From JAFNAG01 sp963824985 (lineage in GTDB: Bacteria; Acidobacteriota; UBA6911), in contig CAWGRQ010000025.1 in assembly GCA_963824985.1 (NCBI GenBank), positions 124,001 through 188,000 on the forward strand: a stretch of 64,000 nt of DNA. Reading direction: 5' to 3'. How positions within the stretch are numbered: position 1 is the first letter of the stretch; each line of letters opens with the position of its first letter. The position numbers and the translations under genes are program-made. A model generated the notes under the pieces. That model saw nothing but the letters and a program-made list of their open reading frames with translations, searched no databases and was not told where the DNA came from. This document shows positions 26,553-36,374 of this stretch, in pieces.

Positions 26553-28493
26553 TCAGCGGCCGGGGAGCCGATCCAGCTGCTGCCGGGCCGTCGCATTCGG
26601 CTCGCGGCTGAGAACCTGTTCGTAGGCTTCCCGGGCCTCCGGGATTCGGCCGAGGGCCGCATAGATGCTCCCGAGGTTCAGATATGCCGGAATATATTCG
26701 GGATTCAGCGATACCGTCCGCTGGAATGCCGCGATCGCCTGGGGCAGATACGCCGGGCCGCGTTTGAACGCGAAGATCCCCTGAAGAAAATAACCGCGAT
26801 AGGAAGACGGGTGCTCGTGGAGGTTGGCGCCGATCTCATCCAAAAACCGTCGTTCTTTTTCCGGATCAACCACGATCCCGTCCATATACCCGGAGAGTTG
26901 CAGCGGTTGCACGGTCTTGATTTCCTTCTCCCGGATGATCCCGTCATTCGAGCCGCCGCGGCGGGCGTAAATAACTGCGATTTCGTCGAAATACAGGAGC
27001 GCCCAGTCGGACCGGGGAAAGGCGAGTTCCTCCAGGCTTGCTTCGGGTGATGCGGGAGGCTGCTGGGGATAATCCACCATGGCAAATTCGATGTCGTATT
27101 TTCCCACCAATTTCCGCCAATCCTCCCTGGAGCGGAAACAACTCAAATACTCATAGACGACACCCGGCTTGACGTAAACGTCTTCGCGGCCATCGATAAA
27201 GACCTTATGCCCGGGCTCCAGGCTCCAGATCAGATAACCGCCGAACCCATACATGTTGAACATTCTGCCTGCGAGGCCGCTGCTTCTGACAAACTCGGCC
27301 GCTGCGACCGGGAGCACGCCCGTGTGGACTCCAGCACCAAAACGGTAGGCGTAGGCATTGCGTTCGATGGCGGCGACGTGAGCGAGAATCGCCACCGAGG
27401 CCAGGGCGGGCAACCACCAGCGGATCCGGCTGAACAGCCTGACCTGGCTCAACTGCCAGGCCAGGGATGGCGCCAGCAGAAACACGAACAGGGATCGGAA
27501 CCGGAAAAAAGCAATGGCCAGAACCAGCAGCACCGGAAGCAGCAACCATTCGTGCGGGTGCACCCGGCGCGGACGCAACAAAAAGAGGCCTGTGATGAGG
27601 GCCGCAAAACCGAGAAACAGTATGATGGTGAAATCGGCACCCGCGCCCATACGGGTTCCCAGGGATTCGAACTCCTGGATGTCGAGGGGACTCTCGGTTC
27701 GGAGCAGCCCGTAGGTCAGCGCCCGGATATGGCTGGGATTGACAAACGATGCCGCGGCGACTCCGGCAGCCGCGGCCAGGTTCCAGACGAGCTCCTTACG
27801 CAACAGGATGCGATGCCATGATGCTCCAGGGCTCCCCAGTTCCCAGGTGCGATCCAAAAGACAGGCGCCCGCGAGAAACCAGCCGAGCAGGGCGGTTCCC
27901 CCATGGATATTGACCCACATGAGCTGCAGGGCGGGAAGCAGCAGGAGCAGCCTCGGCCTCAGCCGGCTCTGTTCGTGAATCAGGAGGAATGCCAGGGCCA
28001 AAGGGAGCGAGAGGAGCTCCGGGCGCTCGGAAAACCGCTGACGCGAAACGGCATAGCAGACCGCCAGAACCAGGGCGGTCATCCCGGGGGTCGCCTTGCG
28101 CGCGCGCGCGGTCCAGGCCGCGAGGGCGAGGGTGCCGGCCACGAGCAGGGCCTTAACGCCGATCAGTCCCGCCACGCCAGCCGCCCGGTGGATCAGGAAG
28201 AACAAGAGGCCGAAGAGCCATTCATGCGCGATCCAGGGCTGGCCGGCGGCGGTGTAGGAGAAGGGATCGGTATGAGGAACTGCATGCTGTTGCCAGATCC
28301 ACTCCCCGGTTTTCAGGTGCCACCAGATATCCAGCGAATTGATCTGACACCAGGAAATGATCGCGGCGAAGATCAGCACCGGGGCAATCAGCAGCCAGTT
28401 TCGGGAAGGCGAAGAGCCCGGTGGTTCGAAAAAAATCCATCGCCCCGCCCCGCCGGTCGCCGGCCCCTTCTGTTTGCGTTGAGCTTTGGCCAT
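26553..28493 (-). CDS. Polytopic membrane protein with C-terminal TPRs
   Basis: 646 residues. About ten hydrophobic segments follow the opening loop DIWWHLKTGEWIWQQHAVPH, which resembles the first exported loop of GT-C proteins. The later region has FNMYGFGGYLIW and FIDGREDVYV, recurrent in this uncharacterised membrane family, followed by TPR-like helices (YIPAYLNLGSIYAALGRIPEA). GGAG overlaps the stop of the topoisomerase VI A gene (six-base gap), so it is cotranscribed with top6B-top6A. A link to topoisomerase function is not implied by its sequence. Confidence 0.78.
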   Translation of the reverse strand: MAKAQRKQKGPATGGAGRWIFFEPPGSSPSRNWLLIAPVLIFAAIISWCQINSLDIWWHLKTGEWIWQQHAVPHTDPFSYTAAGQPWIAHEWLFGLLFFLIHRAAGVAGLIGVKALLVAGTLALAAWTARARKATPGMTALVLAVCYAVSRQRFSERPELLSLPLALAFLLIHEQSRLRPRLLLLLPALQLMWVNIHGGTALLGWFLAGACLLDRTWELGSPGASWHRILLRKELVWNLAAAAGVAAASFVNPSHIRALTYGLLRTESPLDIQEFESLGTRMGAGADFTIILFLGFAALITGLFLLRPRRVHPHEWLLLPVLLVLAIAFFRFRSLFVFLLAPSLAWQLSQVRLFSRIRWWLPALASVAILAHVAAIERNAYAYRFGAGVHTGVLPVAAAEFVRSSGLAGRMFNMYGFGGYLIWSLEPGHKVFIDGREDVYVKPGVVYEYLSCFRSREDWRKLVGKYDIEFAMVDYPQQPPASPEASLEELAFPRSDWALLYFDEIAVIYARRGGSNDGIIREKEIKTVQPLQLSGYMDGIVVDPEKERRFLDEIGANLHEHPSSYRGYFLQGIFAFKRGPAYLPQAIAAFQRTVSLNPEYIPAYLNLGSIYAALGRIPEAREAYEQVLSREPNATARQQLDRLPGR

Positions 28494-28499
28494 CGCTCC

Positions 28500-29627
28500 T
28501 CAGGGGAGAAATCGCTCCGGGTGGCGAAGTTTCTCCGGGAGATAGTGATCGATCACATAATTCAGGCCATGCTTGGCCAGAGCCTGCTGTTCGGCGCGCA
28601 CTCCCATGCGGAGCAGCTGCTCCATGGCGGTGACCCAGGCTTTGTGGTGACGGATGAACGGGTCATTGCGGATGGCATCGCGCGCCCGCTTGATGTCGAC
28701 GTCCTTGAGCGGATGGGTCGGCAGCTTGTAGTCGATGATGTCCTGTGGCGTGATGCCGAGAAACCTGGCCTGGGGAACGCAGAAGAACTCGTTCAGATGG
28801 GCGGCGTTCCCGGACCCCACCTTGAAGGTCCGGTAGATGTTGGTAATCCCGTATGGATCGCCGTCTACGAAGACGTAGACCGGAATCTTCTGGAAGTCGG
28901 CAAGCCTGCGGATGAAGCGGCGGCAGGCCCTCGTCGGGACACCTCCCATGCTGATCAGGATGCAGTTGGCCTTCTTCCAGTAGTTGTGTTTAACCAGGCG
29001 CTGGAACATCCCCGCCGTTTCAATGACCAGGATGAAATCGGCGCGCGTATCGAACGACAGGTGCTCGACGCTGATCGGAATGCTGTAGGCGCCGGTGCCG
29101 AATTTGGTGCAGTCGATGCGGAGGAGTTTGCCGGTGTCGCGATCGCGGTCCATCACGATCAGCCGGCCGGCCACATCCCCCCCCTTCTCCTCGGGGATGA
29201 AGCCGAGCTGCTCCCGGTTCACAGAGAAATAGGCCTCGACGTCATCCATGACGGTGTCGGATTCCGGTTGTTCCGTGAAGCGGGCGTCTTCCCAGTTCTT
29301 GGAAACATAGTAGGCTTCCCGCTTGGTCGCGATATCGTCGTTTTCGACCAGATCCTTCGAGAGCGAGATCATGCGCAGGGTCTGGGCGAACGTCTTGACG
29401 GTATTCACGGTGAGGGTGCGTTCCTTTTTCTGGCCGGCGATTTCGAAGAAGCCTTTGTCCGGGTGGTAACGGACATTGCTCAAGGAGCGCACCGGGAACT
29501 TCATGGTCGGCTTCTTGCGCGCCATGATCTTCTTTTCGATGTCCCGGGCCGAACTGTTGATCGCGCTCAGAACGTCTCGGATCGCCGAGCCGCCGGACCC
29601 GGTCGCCGTCGTTTTTTTCTTGGGCAT
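28500..29627 (-). CDS. top6A: DNA topoisomerase VI subunit A
   Basis: DNA-cleaving subunit of a type IIB topoisomerase, 375 residues, Spo11-related. The catalytic Tyr is in KREAYYVSKNW on the winged-helix CAP domain. The Toprim domain shows an acidic Glu in FILVIETAG and the DGDP motif in VFVDGDPYG. GVPTRACRRFIRRL and LNEFFCVPQARFLG are typical family blocks. AGGAG precedes ATG 29627. The B subunit is 22 bases upstream. Topoisomerase VI is mostly archaeal and plant; bacterial occurrence is patchy. Confidence 0.93.
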   Translation of the reverse strand: MPKKKTTATGSGGSAIRDVLSAINSSARDIEKKIMARKKPTMKFPVRSLSNVRYHPDKGFFEIAGQKKERTLTVNTVKTFAQTLRMISLSKDLVENDDIATKREAYYVSKNWEDARFTEQPESDTVMDDVEAYFSVNREQLGFIPEEKGGDVAGRLIVMDRDRDTGKLLRIDCTKFGTGAYSIPISVEHLSFDTRADFILVIETAGMFQRLVKHNYWKKANCILISMGGVPTRACRRFIRRLADFQKIPVYVFVDGDPYGITNIYRTFKVGSGNAAHLNEFFCVPQARFLGITPQDIIDYKLPTHPLKDVDIKRARDAIRNDPFIRHHKAWVTAMEQLLRMGVRAEQQALAKHGLNYVIDHYLPEKLRHPERFLP

Positions 29628-29649
29628 GCAACCAGCTCCTGTGCCTGGG

Positions 29650-31479
29650 CTACCGCGCCGGGCGGCTGTGCTCCAGGACCTCGCGCAGCGTCGCTACCAG
29701 CTCCTCTTCTGCCTTAACGGTTAGGCCGAGGATCTCGCGCAGCGCAATGCCGATATGGGGAATGTACCGTTCGATGTACGATTTCTTCTTTTCCTCTTCG
29801 ACGGCGCGCCGGTGCGCGCGGATGTGAACCGACAGCCTGCGCCCGCAATCCTGGAGCGCCAGCCGCAGCTCCTTCATGATTTCGGGATAGGCGGCGATGG
29901 CTTCCTTGCTTTCCGACGTGAAAGGCACCCAGACGGAAGCGATGTGAACGAAGAGTGCGATCGGCCCCGTCGGCAACGCGCCTTTGGCCATCGACAGGCC
30001 ATAGCTGCGCCAGTCCACGCTCAGGACCGCTTTGGTGATGGCGCAGGCCGACTGCTGGTACTGGAGCGGCACACGGTTGGCAAAGCGCAGGAGGTCAATC
30101 AACTCGTCCGCGGGAAGTCCACTGCCGTAGGCCATGCCCACTTCGACCTGAAAGGGATTGCCCCGGTAGACGGAAGGAGCTCGCGTGATAGCCGTGAAAA
30201 ACGAGGCTGGGATTTCCTTTTTCATTCCGGACAGGATCTGCTCCTCGCCGATCGGAGAGAGGCAGTTGGTCGGCGGACTCATGATCTTGACGGTGTTAAT
30301 GGCCCTGTACAGGCGCTCCGCTTCATTGACGGCTATTGAGTGCGGGTTAGAGGATGGCCGAAGCTGGGCCGCCTGGCAGATCTCAGCCGCCACCCGGGAG
30401 CTCACCCGGGAGAAATCGTGCTGGAGCGCCCCCGAGAGATTGCGTCCCCGGGTTTCCTTCATCATCTTGATCAAAGCGCCGAGCTCGACGCCGTGAGGAT
30501 GAGGCTTGATTTCCCGCGGCTCCGGCGGGAGGGATTCCGAGGCTCGCGGATAACGCAGCGGCGCTTCCGCGCCAGGAAAGGAATAGGTAATGTCGCAATG
30601 CGGGTTGGCGATTGCCGTCTGCCGGACATAATCGTCCACCGAGTGCCGGCCCTTTTTGTAGGTGCCGATCAGCTCGATTTCGACCCGGGTGCCATGTTCC
30701 GGTCCCCATTCCCGCACCGAGTCGATGATGATCTGAGGGGCGTTCTTCCGCGTGTCGATCTGGATCTCGTAATAGTGTGCGGGCTTTCCCGGCCCCGTAC
30801 GCGAGAGGACGACCACCGATTTCCCGGTGGTCAGCAGACCGTACATCCCGGCGGCCGAAATGCCGATCCCCTGCTGCCCCCGGGCCTGCTTCAAAGTGTG
30901 AAACTTGGACCCGTACAGAAGCTTGCCGAAAATCTTCGGCACCTGGGCCTTGACTATTCCCGGACCGTTGTCTTCGACCGCGATGCGGAACTTGTCTTCG
31001 GCCAGTTGCTGGATTTCGATTTTCAGCGTCGGCAGAATGCCCGCCTCTTCACACGCGTCCAGGGAGTTGTCGACCGCCTCCTTGATAGCCGTCAGGAGCG
31101 CCTTCTGTGGGTTGTCAAATCCGAGCAGGTGGCGGTTCTTGGTAAAAAACTCCGACACCGAAATCTCGCGCTGGCGCGCCGCCATGCTTTCCGCGGTTTC
31201 GCGACGGCCGGTGCGGCCTCTTGTTTCGGCGATGGGAGAATCCGGTTCCGGGGCCATGATGGCAACAGTGCCCGGCCCGGCAGCCGCCGCGATAGGCTCA
31301 CCGGGGACCGCCGCTTCGGATCCTGGTTTACCGGCATCGCCAAAGCTGAGCTGCAACGGCGCCGCCCCGCGACCCGGCCGCCGGCCCGGTCGCACGTCCT
31401 CTGGCTCAGATGTTCGCGCCACGGATTGAGTGCGCCTCTTACGGCGAATATTCCTACCCTTCCTTTCGCGCTTCGGCAA
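29650..31479 (-). CDS. top6B: DNA topoisomerase VI subunit B
   Basis: ATPase subunit, up to 609 residues. The GHKL fold shows AIKEAVDNSLDACEEAG (N box), VEDNGPGI (G1), and GQQGIGISAAGMYG (G2/lid), followed by the H2TH and transducer regions. It binds ATP and gates DNA passage for subunit A. The assigned TTG 31479 directly follows a stop codon and lacks a clear ribosome site. The first roughly 95 residues are basic and Ala/Pro-rich with no archaeal counterpart, so the real start may be ATG 31257 or later. Confidence 0.92.
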   Translation of the reverse strand: MPKRERKGRNIRRKRRTQSVARTSEPEDVRPGRRPGRGAAPLQLSFGDAGKPGSEAAVPGEPIAAAAGPGTVAIMAPEPDSPIAETRGRTGRRETAESMAARQREISVSEFFTKNRHLLGFDNPQKALLTAIKEAVDNSLDACEEAGILPTLKIEIQQLAEDKFRIAVEDNGPGIVKAQVPKIFGKLLYGSKFHTLKQARGQQGIGISAAGMYGLLTTGKSVVVLSRTGPGKPAHYYEIQIDTRKNAPQIIIDSVREWGPEHGTRVEIELIGTYKKGRHSVDDYVRQTAIANPHCDITYSFPGAEAPLRYPRASESLPPEPREIKPHPHGVELGALIKMMKETRGRNLSGALQHDFSRVSSRVAAEICQAAQLRPSSNPHSIAVNEAERLYRAINTVKIMSPPTNCLSPIGEEQILSGMKKEIPASFFTAITRAPSVYRGNPFQVEVGMAYGSGLPADELIDLLRFANRVPLQYQQSACAITKAVLSVDWRSYGLSMAKGALPTGPIALFVHIASVWVPFTSESKEAIAAYPEIMKELRLALQDCGRRLSVHIRAHRRAVEEEKKKSYIERYIPHIGIALREILGLTVKAEEELVATLREVLEHSRPAR

Positions 31480-31590
31480 GAAACGCTAGATCATAGATAA
31501 TCCAGACTGCCAATGCAACCGGGGCGCATAGTGACCGCGCAAGAATGGGGGATGCCGCCGCCTTTGGGGCTGGTGCGGAATGCGGGCTAG

Positions 31591-34500
31591 CTATTGGATA
31601 AGAATTACAGGCAAGGTGGCGAAGACATCCGCCATGGGATTGTCGAAGCGCATGGCGATAGCGGCCACCGGAGTGCTGCCGGCAATCTCCAGCGTCCCCA
31701 GAAACTCTTCGAAACCCAGTGGGAACCACTCGGTGAAAAATCTGGCGGTCTGACCCAATCCGGGCAGGGTCAGCCTCCTGGCGGCCACGATCTCTCCGGC
31801 CGCATTTCTCAGGCGCAGCGCGAGCGCGATCGCGGATGAGCCGGGATTGCAGATGGCCACACCCGATCGTGCCAGGCCGCGGCTTTCCTGGTAGGCCAAC
31901 AGCCTCCTCCCTGTGGGGGAGGGCAAGGTGCCGGCTTCCGAGACCACGCTGCTGCCGTCCCATGTCTGGATGATACTTGCGCCGGCGATCGGATCGGCGC
32001 TCGTGATTCTGGCCCATCCCACCCGCATGCCGCTTCCGGCGCCGTCCGTGAAGAGTGATCTCACCCCCCTCGGCCCAAGCGTAAGGCTGATGTTGTTACG
32101 CGGAATTCCGGCAACGGGCATCGGGATCAGGGTGCCGTCGGCCGAGAAAAACTCCAGGCGGGCCGATATGTTGCGATCATTAGGATTCATGAGGATCAGG
32201 TTCGTCCTATACCCTGCGCCATCCGCAACCTGGGGGAAATAGATTGTGGATTCCAATTCATCCGAAAAGATCGGGATGGTGGAAAAGGAGCTCAGACTGT
32301 TGTCGTAACGCAGCGCAACCGCACTCAATGCCTGGTTGCTTACGATCTCGATCGTGCCTTCAAACCCCGCCCCGGCGGCGGCCAGGCGTTCATCGACAAA
32401 CTCCGCGATATGCCCGGCGGCCGGCAGCGCAAGATCCGCGGATGCAACCTGGGCGCCCGTCGCGTCCCGCAGGATCACAACCAGCGATGCGTCCTGGTCG
32501 TTCGGATTGGCCAGAGCGTAACCGGAACGGGCGCCGGCGGTGTTATCCACATAAAGAGAAATGCGCCTGGCAGGCCGGGACGCTGCGACCCCCGCTTCGC
32601 TCAGGATACGATTGTTCCGAATAAACTGGAATAATGCCGTTCCGTCGACCACCCGGCTCCCCAGAAATCTGGCGAATCCCGACGATGTCTCGCCGTCAGT
32701 CCAGGCCTCCAGGCGAGTCGTGCCCAGTGCAGGAATCGACCATGACGGCCGTTTGCCCGGCGGGGTCAGAACCGCTTCGGAAACGGGACCGCCCTCCGGG
32801 CCGGTGACTTCGAATCGAATATGGTTGTCCTGGCCGGTGGGATTTACGGCAATGAGCGAGGTCCGGTATCCGCCGCCGAATGCGACCTGGGGAAACAGCG
32901 AACCAAAGGACAGTGTTTGCGCGGCAAGAAACTCGTACGCTCCCAGATCCGGGATGGCCAGACCATCCTGGTCGCCGTCCAGGATTCGGGTCAGGCCATC
33001 GGCATCGAAAGCTTCCCCGTCCGTCGGCAAAGCGGCCCCCCTGTCGATCGCAATTGAAAACGGTGTCAGGTGAAAATCGCCGGCCTGGCGGTCGACAAAT
33101 CCGGGGTCGCCGGTCACATTGCCATCCACGGCCGGCCACACGCTCGACTCGACCAGGGAATGACCAATCGTCATGCTGCCGGAGGATCCTTCGTTATAGA
33201 TATCGGTCTGAGAATTTCCGGCTATGATGGAGTTGGTGATGTGAGCCGAGCCGCCGCCGAACACGGCGATGCCGGGGCCGCTATTCATGGCAATCGTGCA
33301 ATGAATCACGGTCGCGCTCGCGAAGGGTCCATCGATGACGACACCCTCTCCGCCACCGCCCGATCCCGATGACTGGGTTACGACAACGTTGAAGAGGGTA
33401 AGGGAGCCTCCTGATACCTTGATCCCTGGAGCGCCGTGCCGGATCCGCAGCCCTTCGATCCGGACGTTCTCGGCATTGAGTTCCAGGGCTGCATGCGCGG
33501 GAATTGCGCCCCCGTCCAGCACCGGCCTTTGACCGAAGGCAGCCTTCAGGATCAGGTTCTTTCCGGCAATACTCGGGTTTTCCAGATAGACGCCGCTGTC
33601 CTGGATTTCGATGGTGTCCCCGGAGACGGATGCTTCGATGGCATCAACCAGCGTGTTGAACTGACAACTCGGATCTTTGCCGACCAGCAGGGGGGTGTCC
33701 GCAACAATCCGCAACTCGTAGGATCCGTACCTTGCCAGGTTGGCCGGGCCGTCAAAACGGCGCGAACGGATGAAATATCTTCCGCTGGCAGGCGCGATCC
33801 AGCGCAATTGGCTGCTCCTGGACTGGCTCGCCTGGCCGGCACTGGACATCAATACCGTCTTGCCGTCGGGGGCGAGGATGTCAATCACCGGATAGGCGCC
33901 ATTTGCCGGATTGAGCGTCTCCACCAGGTGCGTGACTCCGCCTGTGGCCCGGAATGCCGTGAGATCGACATCGCCGTCCGGGTAACAGGTGTGATGCAAT
34001 TCGTTTCCCCCCTGGTTGAAGGACCCAAGGGATGGATTTTGCTCGGTCCAGTCGTCGCCGGAATCAGTATCGAGCGATGTGAAACTCCGGCACAGATCCT
34101 TCCCCGTGCCTGGGGAATGAGGGTTGGCGCCGGCGAATCCGGTGCCGGCCGGCGGTGGCGCTGTAGCCTCTCCCCAGCGGACAAAATCGCGTCCGGCGCC
34201 GGTACTGTCGATCAGGGCGCACGAACCCTCCGAATCATTGGCCCATGAAATATTGTCGCCGAAATACAGCGTGGTCTCCGTATCGTGGCCGGAAGCTTCG
34301 GAAAGCACGACGAATGCGCCCGGACCCAGCTGGAATGGAGGAATGACATAAGTGGTTGTGGGATTGCCGGGCGCACTGGCGACAACGATCCATCCGCTCA
34401 GGTCAAACGATCGATTGCCGGCATTGAACAACTCCACCGCATCCACGCTGCCGAGGCTGACCTCATTGACGATCACACCGCCATTGCCGGTGCGGCCCCG

Positions 34501-35751
34501 CCCTTTTCCCGGGCCGGCCAGCGGCGCCTCCGCGGCGGCATTATCCCCTTCGAGCGGATCGGGGATGAATTCGATGCCGTTTCTTTCCGCGAAAACCGTC
34601 TGCATATCGGTCAGGGCCCCGCCATTTCGGGTTGCGAACCACCCGTCCCAAAAGTCCTCCACGTTCAGGTCGTGGCTGGTGACCGTCGGCAGGTATTGTG
34701 TCAGGACTTTCCAGATTTCAAAGAATGGCCTTTCTATCGGGTCGTCGTCGGCGCCAGGGGATTCGTCCCGCGTGCCTGCGCCGTCGGAGATATCCCACAG
34801 GGCGGCGCTGACCGCCACCTCATTGGTACTCCCGGTTTTGTGCGCGATGGCAGCATTTCCCGTGAGCGACTCAAGCTCGTAGGAAAAGGAGAGGTTGGTG
34901 CCATCCGTGCTGACGTAGATATCGGGGCGCGGATAACCTTTGAACCGGCGTATGCTGCAACCGAGATAGGTCGCGAGCCCTTCAGCCCATGACAAACGAA
35001 TATCCTGGGCATCATCTCCAAGGAAATGCTGGCCTCCGGGACTGTCCGACTTGGAATACTCCGAATCGATGAAATGGCCGAATTCGTGGGCGATGACGGT
35101 ATCGTTGTAACCGGAAGTTGAACCTACATATATGTACGGGACGTGGCCCCCCTGAAAGAAGGACCCGGTGCGGTTGTGTGTCTCCCGCCAGATGGCTGTC
35201 AGGCTATCGGTCGTGGAGCCGCCATGGGCCTGCGAAGAGCTCAGGAACTCGTACCCATCCATGAGGACATCCCAGATGTTGAATGCCTTGCCGACATCAA
35301 TATCGGCTCTGGCGATTGTGGTGTCCATGGTCACTAGTCCAGCGGGGCCCGCGGTCGGATAGGTTGCGGAACTGACGGAGTAGTAGTCCCCGAAGCCGAG
35401 GTCGTTGTTGGCGACCCGCACGCTGAGCAGGACCGAAGGGGTCTGGGTCGATGAGGTGACGCAAACGGCAGTCAAAGAATCCAGCACCATGTTGGGGACC
35501 TGGATCATGAATTCGCCGGTAGCCGTCGTTGCTCCCATGGCGACCGTGCTGCCGTTGGCCAGAATGCGTACATCGGCGAAACGGATCGGCCGGCGCGGAA
35601 CCGTCCCGGTAAAGCCCTCGAGGTCGAACTCGCGATCTTCGTAAACAAACTTTCCGGTTACCGTGTACCCGGCGAACATGGAGCGTGCCGGCAGGGTCAT
35701 CAGAACCAGCAGAAGCATGGTTGGGATTGTAAAGCGCGCCCGGATCTTCAT
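31591..35751 (-). CDS. Large secreted multidomain metalloprotease
   Basis: 1386 residues with a signal peptide (cut near ARSMFAG). Domains in order: an N-terminal beta domain (30-150); a zincin domain with HEFGH (222-226) and downstream Glu257 in SWAEGLATY; a lamin-tail domain (about 425-540, VIVNEVSLGSVDAVELFNAG); a PPC-like beta sandwich (about 590-690); a right-handed beta helix (about 690-950, with stacked NAENVRIEGLRI rungs); and three C-terminal copies of a beta module opening FPQVA-GGYRT. Probably exported and surface-associated, acting on extracellular protein. It overlaps the preceding gene by four bases, so the two are coupled. Confidence 0.85.
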   Translation of the reverse strand: MKIRARFTIPTMLLLVLMTLPARSMFAGYTVTGKFVYEDREFDLEGFTGTVPRRPIRFADVRILANGSTVAMGATTATGEFMIQVPNMVLDSLTAVCVTSSTQTPSVLLSVRVANNDLGFGDYYSVSSATYPTAGPAGLVTMDTTIARADIDVGKAFNIWDVLMDGYEFLSSSQAHGGSTTDSLTAIWRETHNRTGSFFQGGHVPYIYVGSTSGYNDTVIAHEFGHFIDSEYSKSDSPGGQHFLGDDAQDIRLSWAEGLATYLGCSIRRFKGYPRPDIYVSTDGTNLSFSYELESLTGNAAIAHKTGSTNEVAVSAALWDISDGAGTRDESPGADDDPIERPFFEIWKVLTQYLPTVTSHDLNVEDFWDGWFATRNGGALTDMQTVFAERNGIEFIPDPLEGDNAAAEAPLAGPGKGRGRTGNGGVIVNEVSLGSVDAVELFNAGNRSFDLSGWIVVASAPGNPTTTYVIPPFQLGPGAFVVLSEASGHDTETTLYFGDNISWANDSEGSCALIDSTGAGRDFVRWGEATAPPPAGTGFAGANPHSPGTGKDLCRSFTSLDTDSGDDWTEQNPSLGSFNQGGNELHHTCYPDGDVDLTAFRATGGVTHLVETLNPANGAYPVIDILAPDGKTVLMSSAGQASQSRSSQLRWIAPASGRYFIRSRRFDGPANLARYGSYELRIVADTPLLVGKDPSCQFNTLVDAIEASVSGDTIEIQDSGVYLENPSIAGKNLILKAAFGQRPVLDGGAIPAHAALELNAENVRIEGLRIRHGAPGIKVSGGSLTLFNVVVTQSSGSGGGGEGVVIDGPFASATVIHCTIAMNSGPGIAVFGGGSAHITNSIIAGNSQTDIYNEGSSGSMTIGHSLVESSVWPAVDGNVTGDPGFVDRQAGDFHLTPFSIAIDRGAALPTDGEAFDADGLTRILDGDQDGLAIPDLGAYEFLAAQTLSFGSLFPQVAFGGGYRTSLIAVNPTGQDNHIRFEVTGPEGGPVSEAVLTPPGKRPSWSIPALGTTRLEAWTDGETSSGFARFLGSRVVDGTALFQFIRNNRILSEAGVAASRPARRISLYVDNTAGARSGYALANPNDQDASLVVILRDATGAQVASADLALPAAGHIAEFVDERLAAAGAGFEGTIEIVSNQALSAVALRYDNSLSSFSTIPIFSDELESTIYFPQVADGAGYRTNLILMNPNDRNISARLEFFSADGTLIPMPVAGIPRNNISLTLGPRGVRSLFTDGAGSGMRVGWARITSADPIAGASIIQTWDGSSVVSEAGTLPSPTGRRLLAYQESRGLARSGVAICNPGSSAIALALRLRNAAGEIVAARRLTLPGLGQTARFFTEWFPLGFEEFLGTLEIAGSTPVAAIAMRFDNPMADVFATLPVILIQ

Positions 35752-36296
35752 CGGGGCTCCTTTACCGTCTCGCCCTGATAAACCCGAATGCCGGTGCCGT
35801 CCGGATCAACCAGCCGGCCGATCATGGCCGCCGGATGGTCTGCGCCGGAGAGGCCGACCCAGTGAACGGCAGTCTGGGAGATCGTGCGCCCGTTGGTCAG
35901 GTGCGCCACCAGCCTCGCCCGGATCGGGTAGAGCTCCTGGTCGGGAAGTATGACACCCAACTCGAGTTCGGTTCGGCCTGATTTGCGCAGCACGGGGGGT
36001 GCGGCGCCGGCCTGGGCAACCATTCGGACGCGCGGGGGGAGTTCGTAGAGCAGTTGCAGGCTCTGTACCAGATCCGGGTCGAGACTTGACTCGACATGAA
36101 TCCCGAATCGGGTGGGCCGGGCCAGGGCCGGGGCATTCAGAAGGCTAAATTCGATGCTGATCGGCAGCGAAACCTCGCAACGAGTTGGATCCGGAGGCCG
36201 GGGCCGGCCCCGAGCAGGGTCTGGCGAGGCGGCAGGAACCATGAGGCAGGACAGAATCAGCAATCCGGAAATCTGAGCGAATCGGATGACTCTCAT
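35748..36296 (-). CDS. Secreted protein of unknown function, partner of the metalloprotease
   Basis: 182 residues from ATG 36296 (GAGG nine bases upstream) with a signal peptide (FAQISGLLILSCLMVPAASP). The mature part is mostly beta: PTRFGIHVESSLDPDLVQSLQLLYELP and ELELGVILPDQELYPIRARLVAHLTNG. No family was recognised. ATGA overlap with the metalloprotease gene implies coexpression; chaperone, inhibitor or co-secreted subunit are all possible. Confidence 0.7.
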   Translation of the reverse strand: MRVIRFAQISGLLILSCLMVPAASPDPARGRPRPPDPTRCEVSLPISIEFSLLNAPALARPTRFGIHVESSLDPDLVQSLQLLYELPPRVRMVAQAGAAPPVLRKSGRTELELGVILPDQELYPIRARLVAHLTNGRTISQTAVHWVGLSGADHPAAMIGRLVDPDGTGIRVYQGETVKEPR

Positions 36297-36374
36297 CGAT
36301 CCGTACCTCGAAGGCATGACCGAATCTGTATGGCGGTATCAGGGTAACATGCGCGGGAAAGGTCCGCGAACGGG

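Noticed and set aside
27903..29717. 604-codon plus-strand open frame
   Set aside because: Antisense to the membrane TPR protein and top6A, both well supported.
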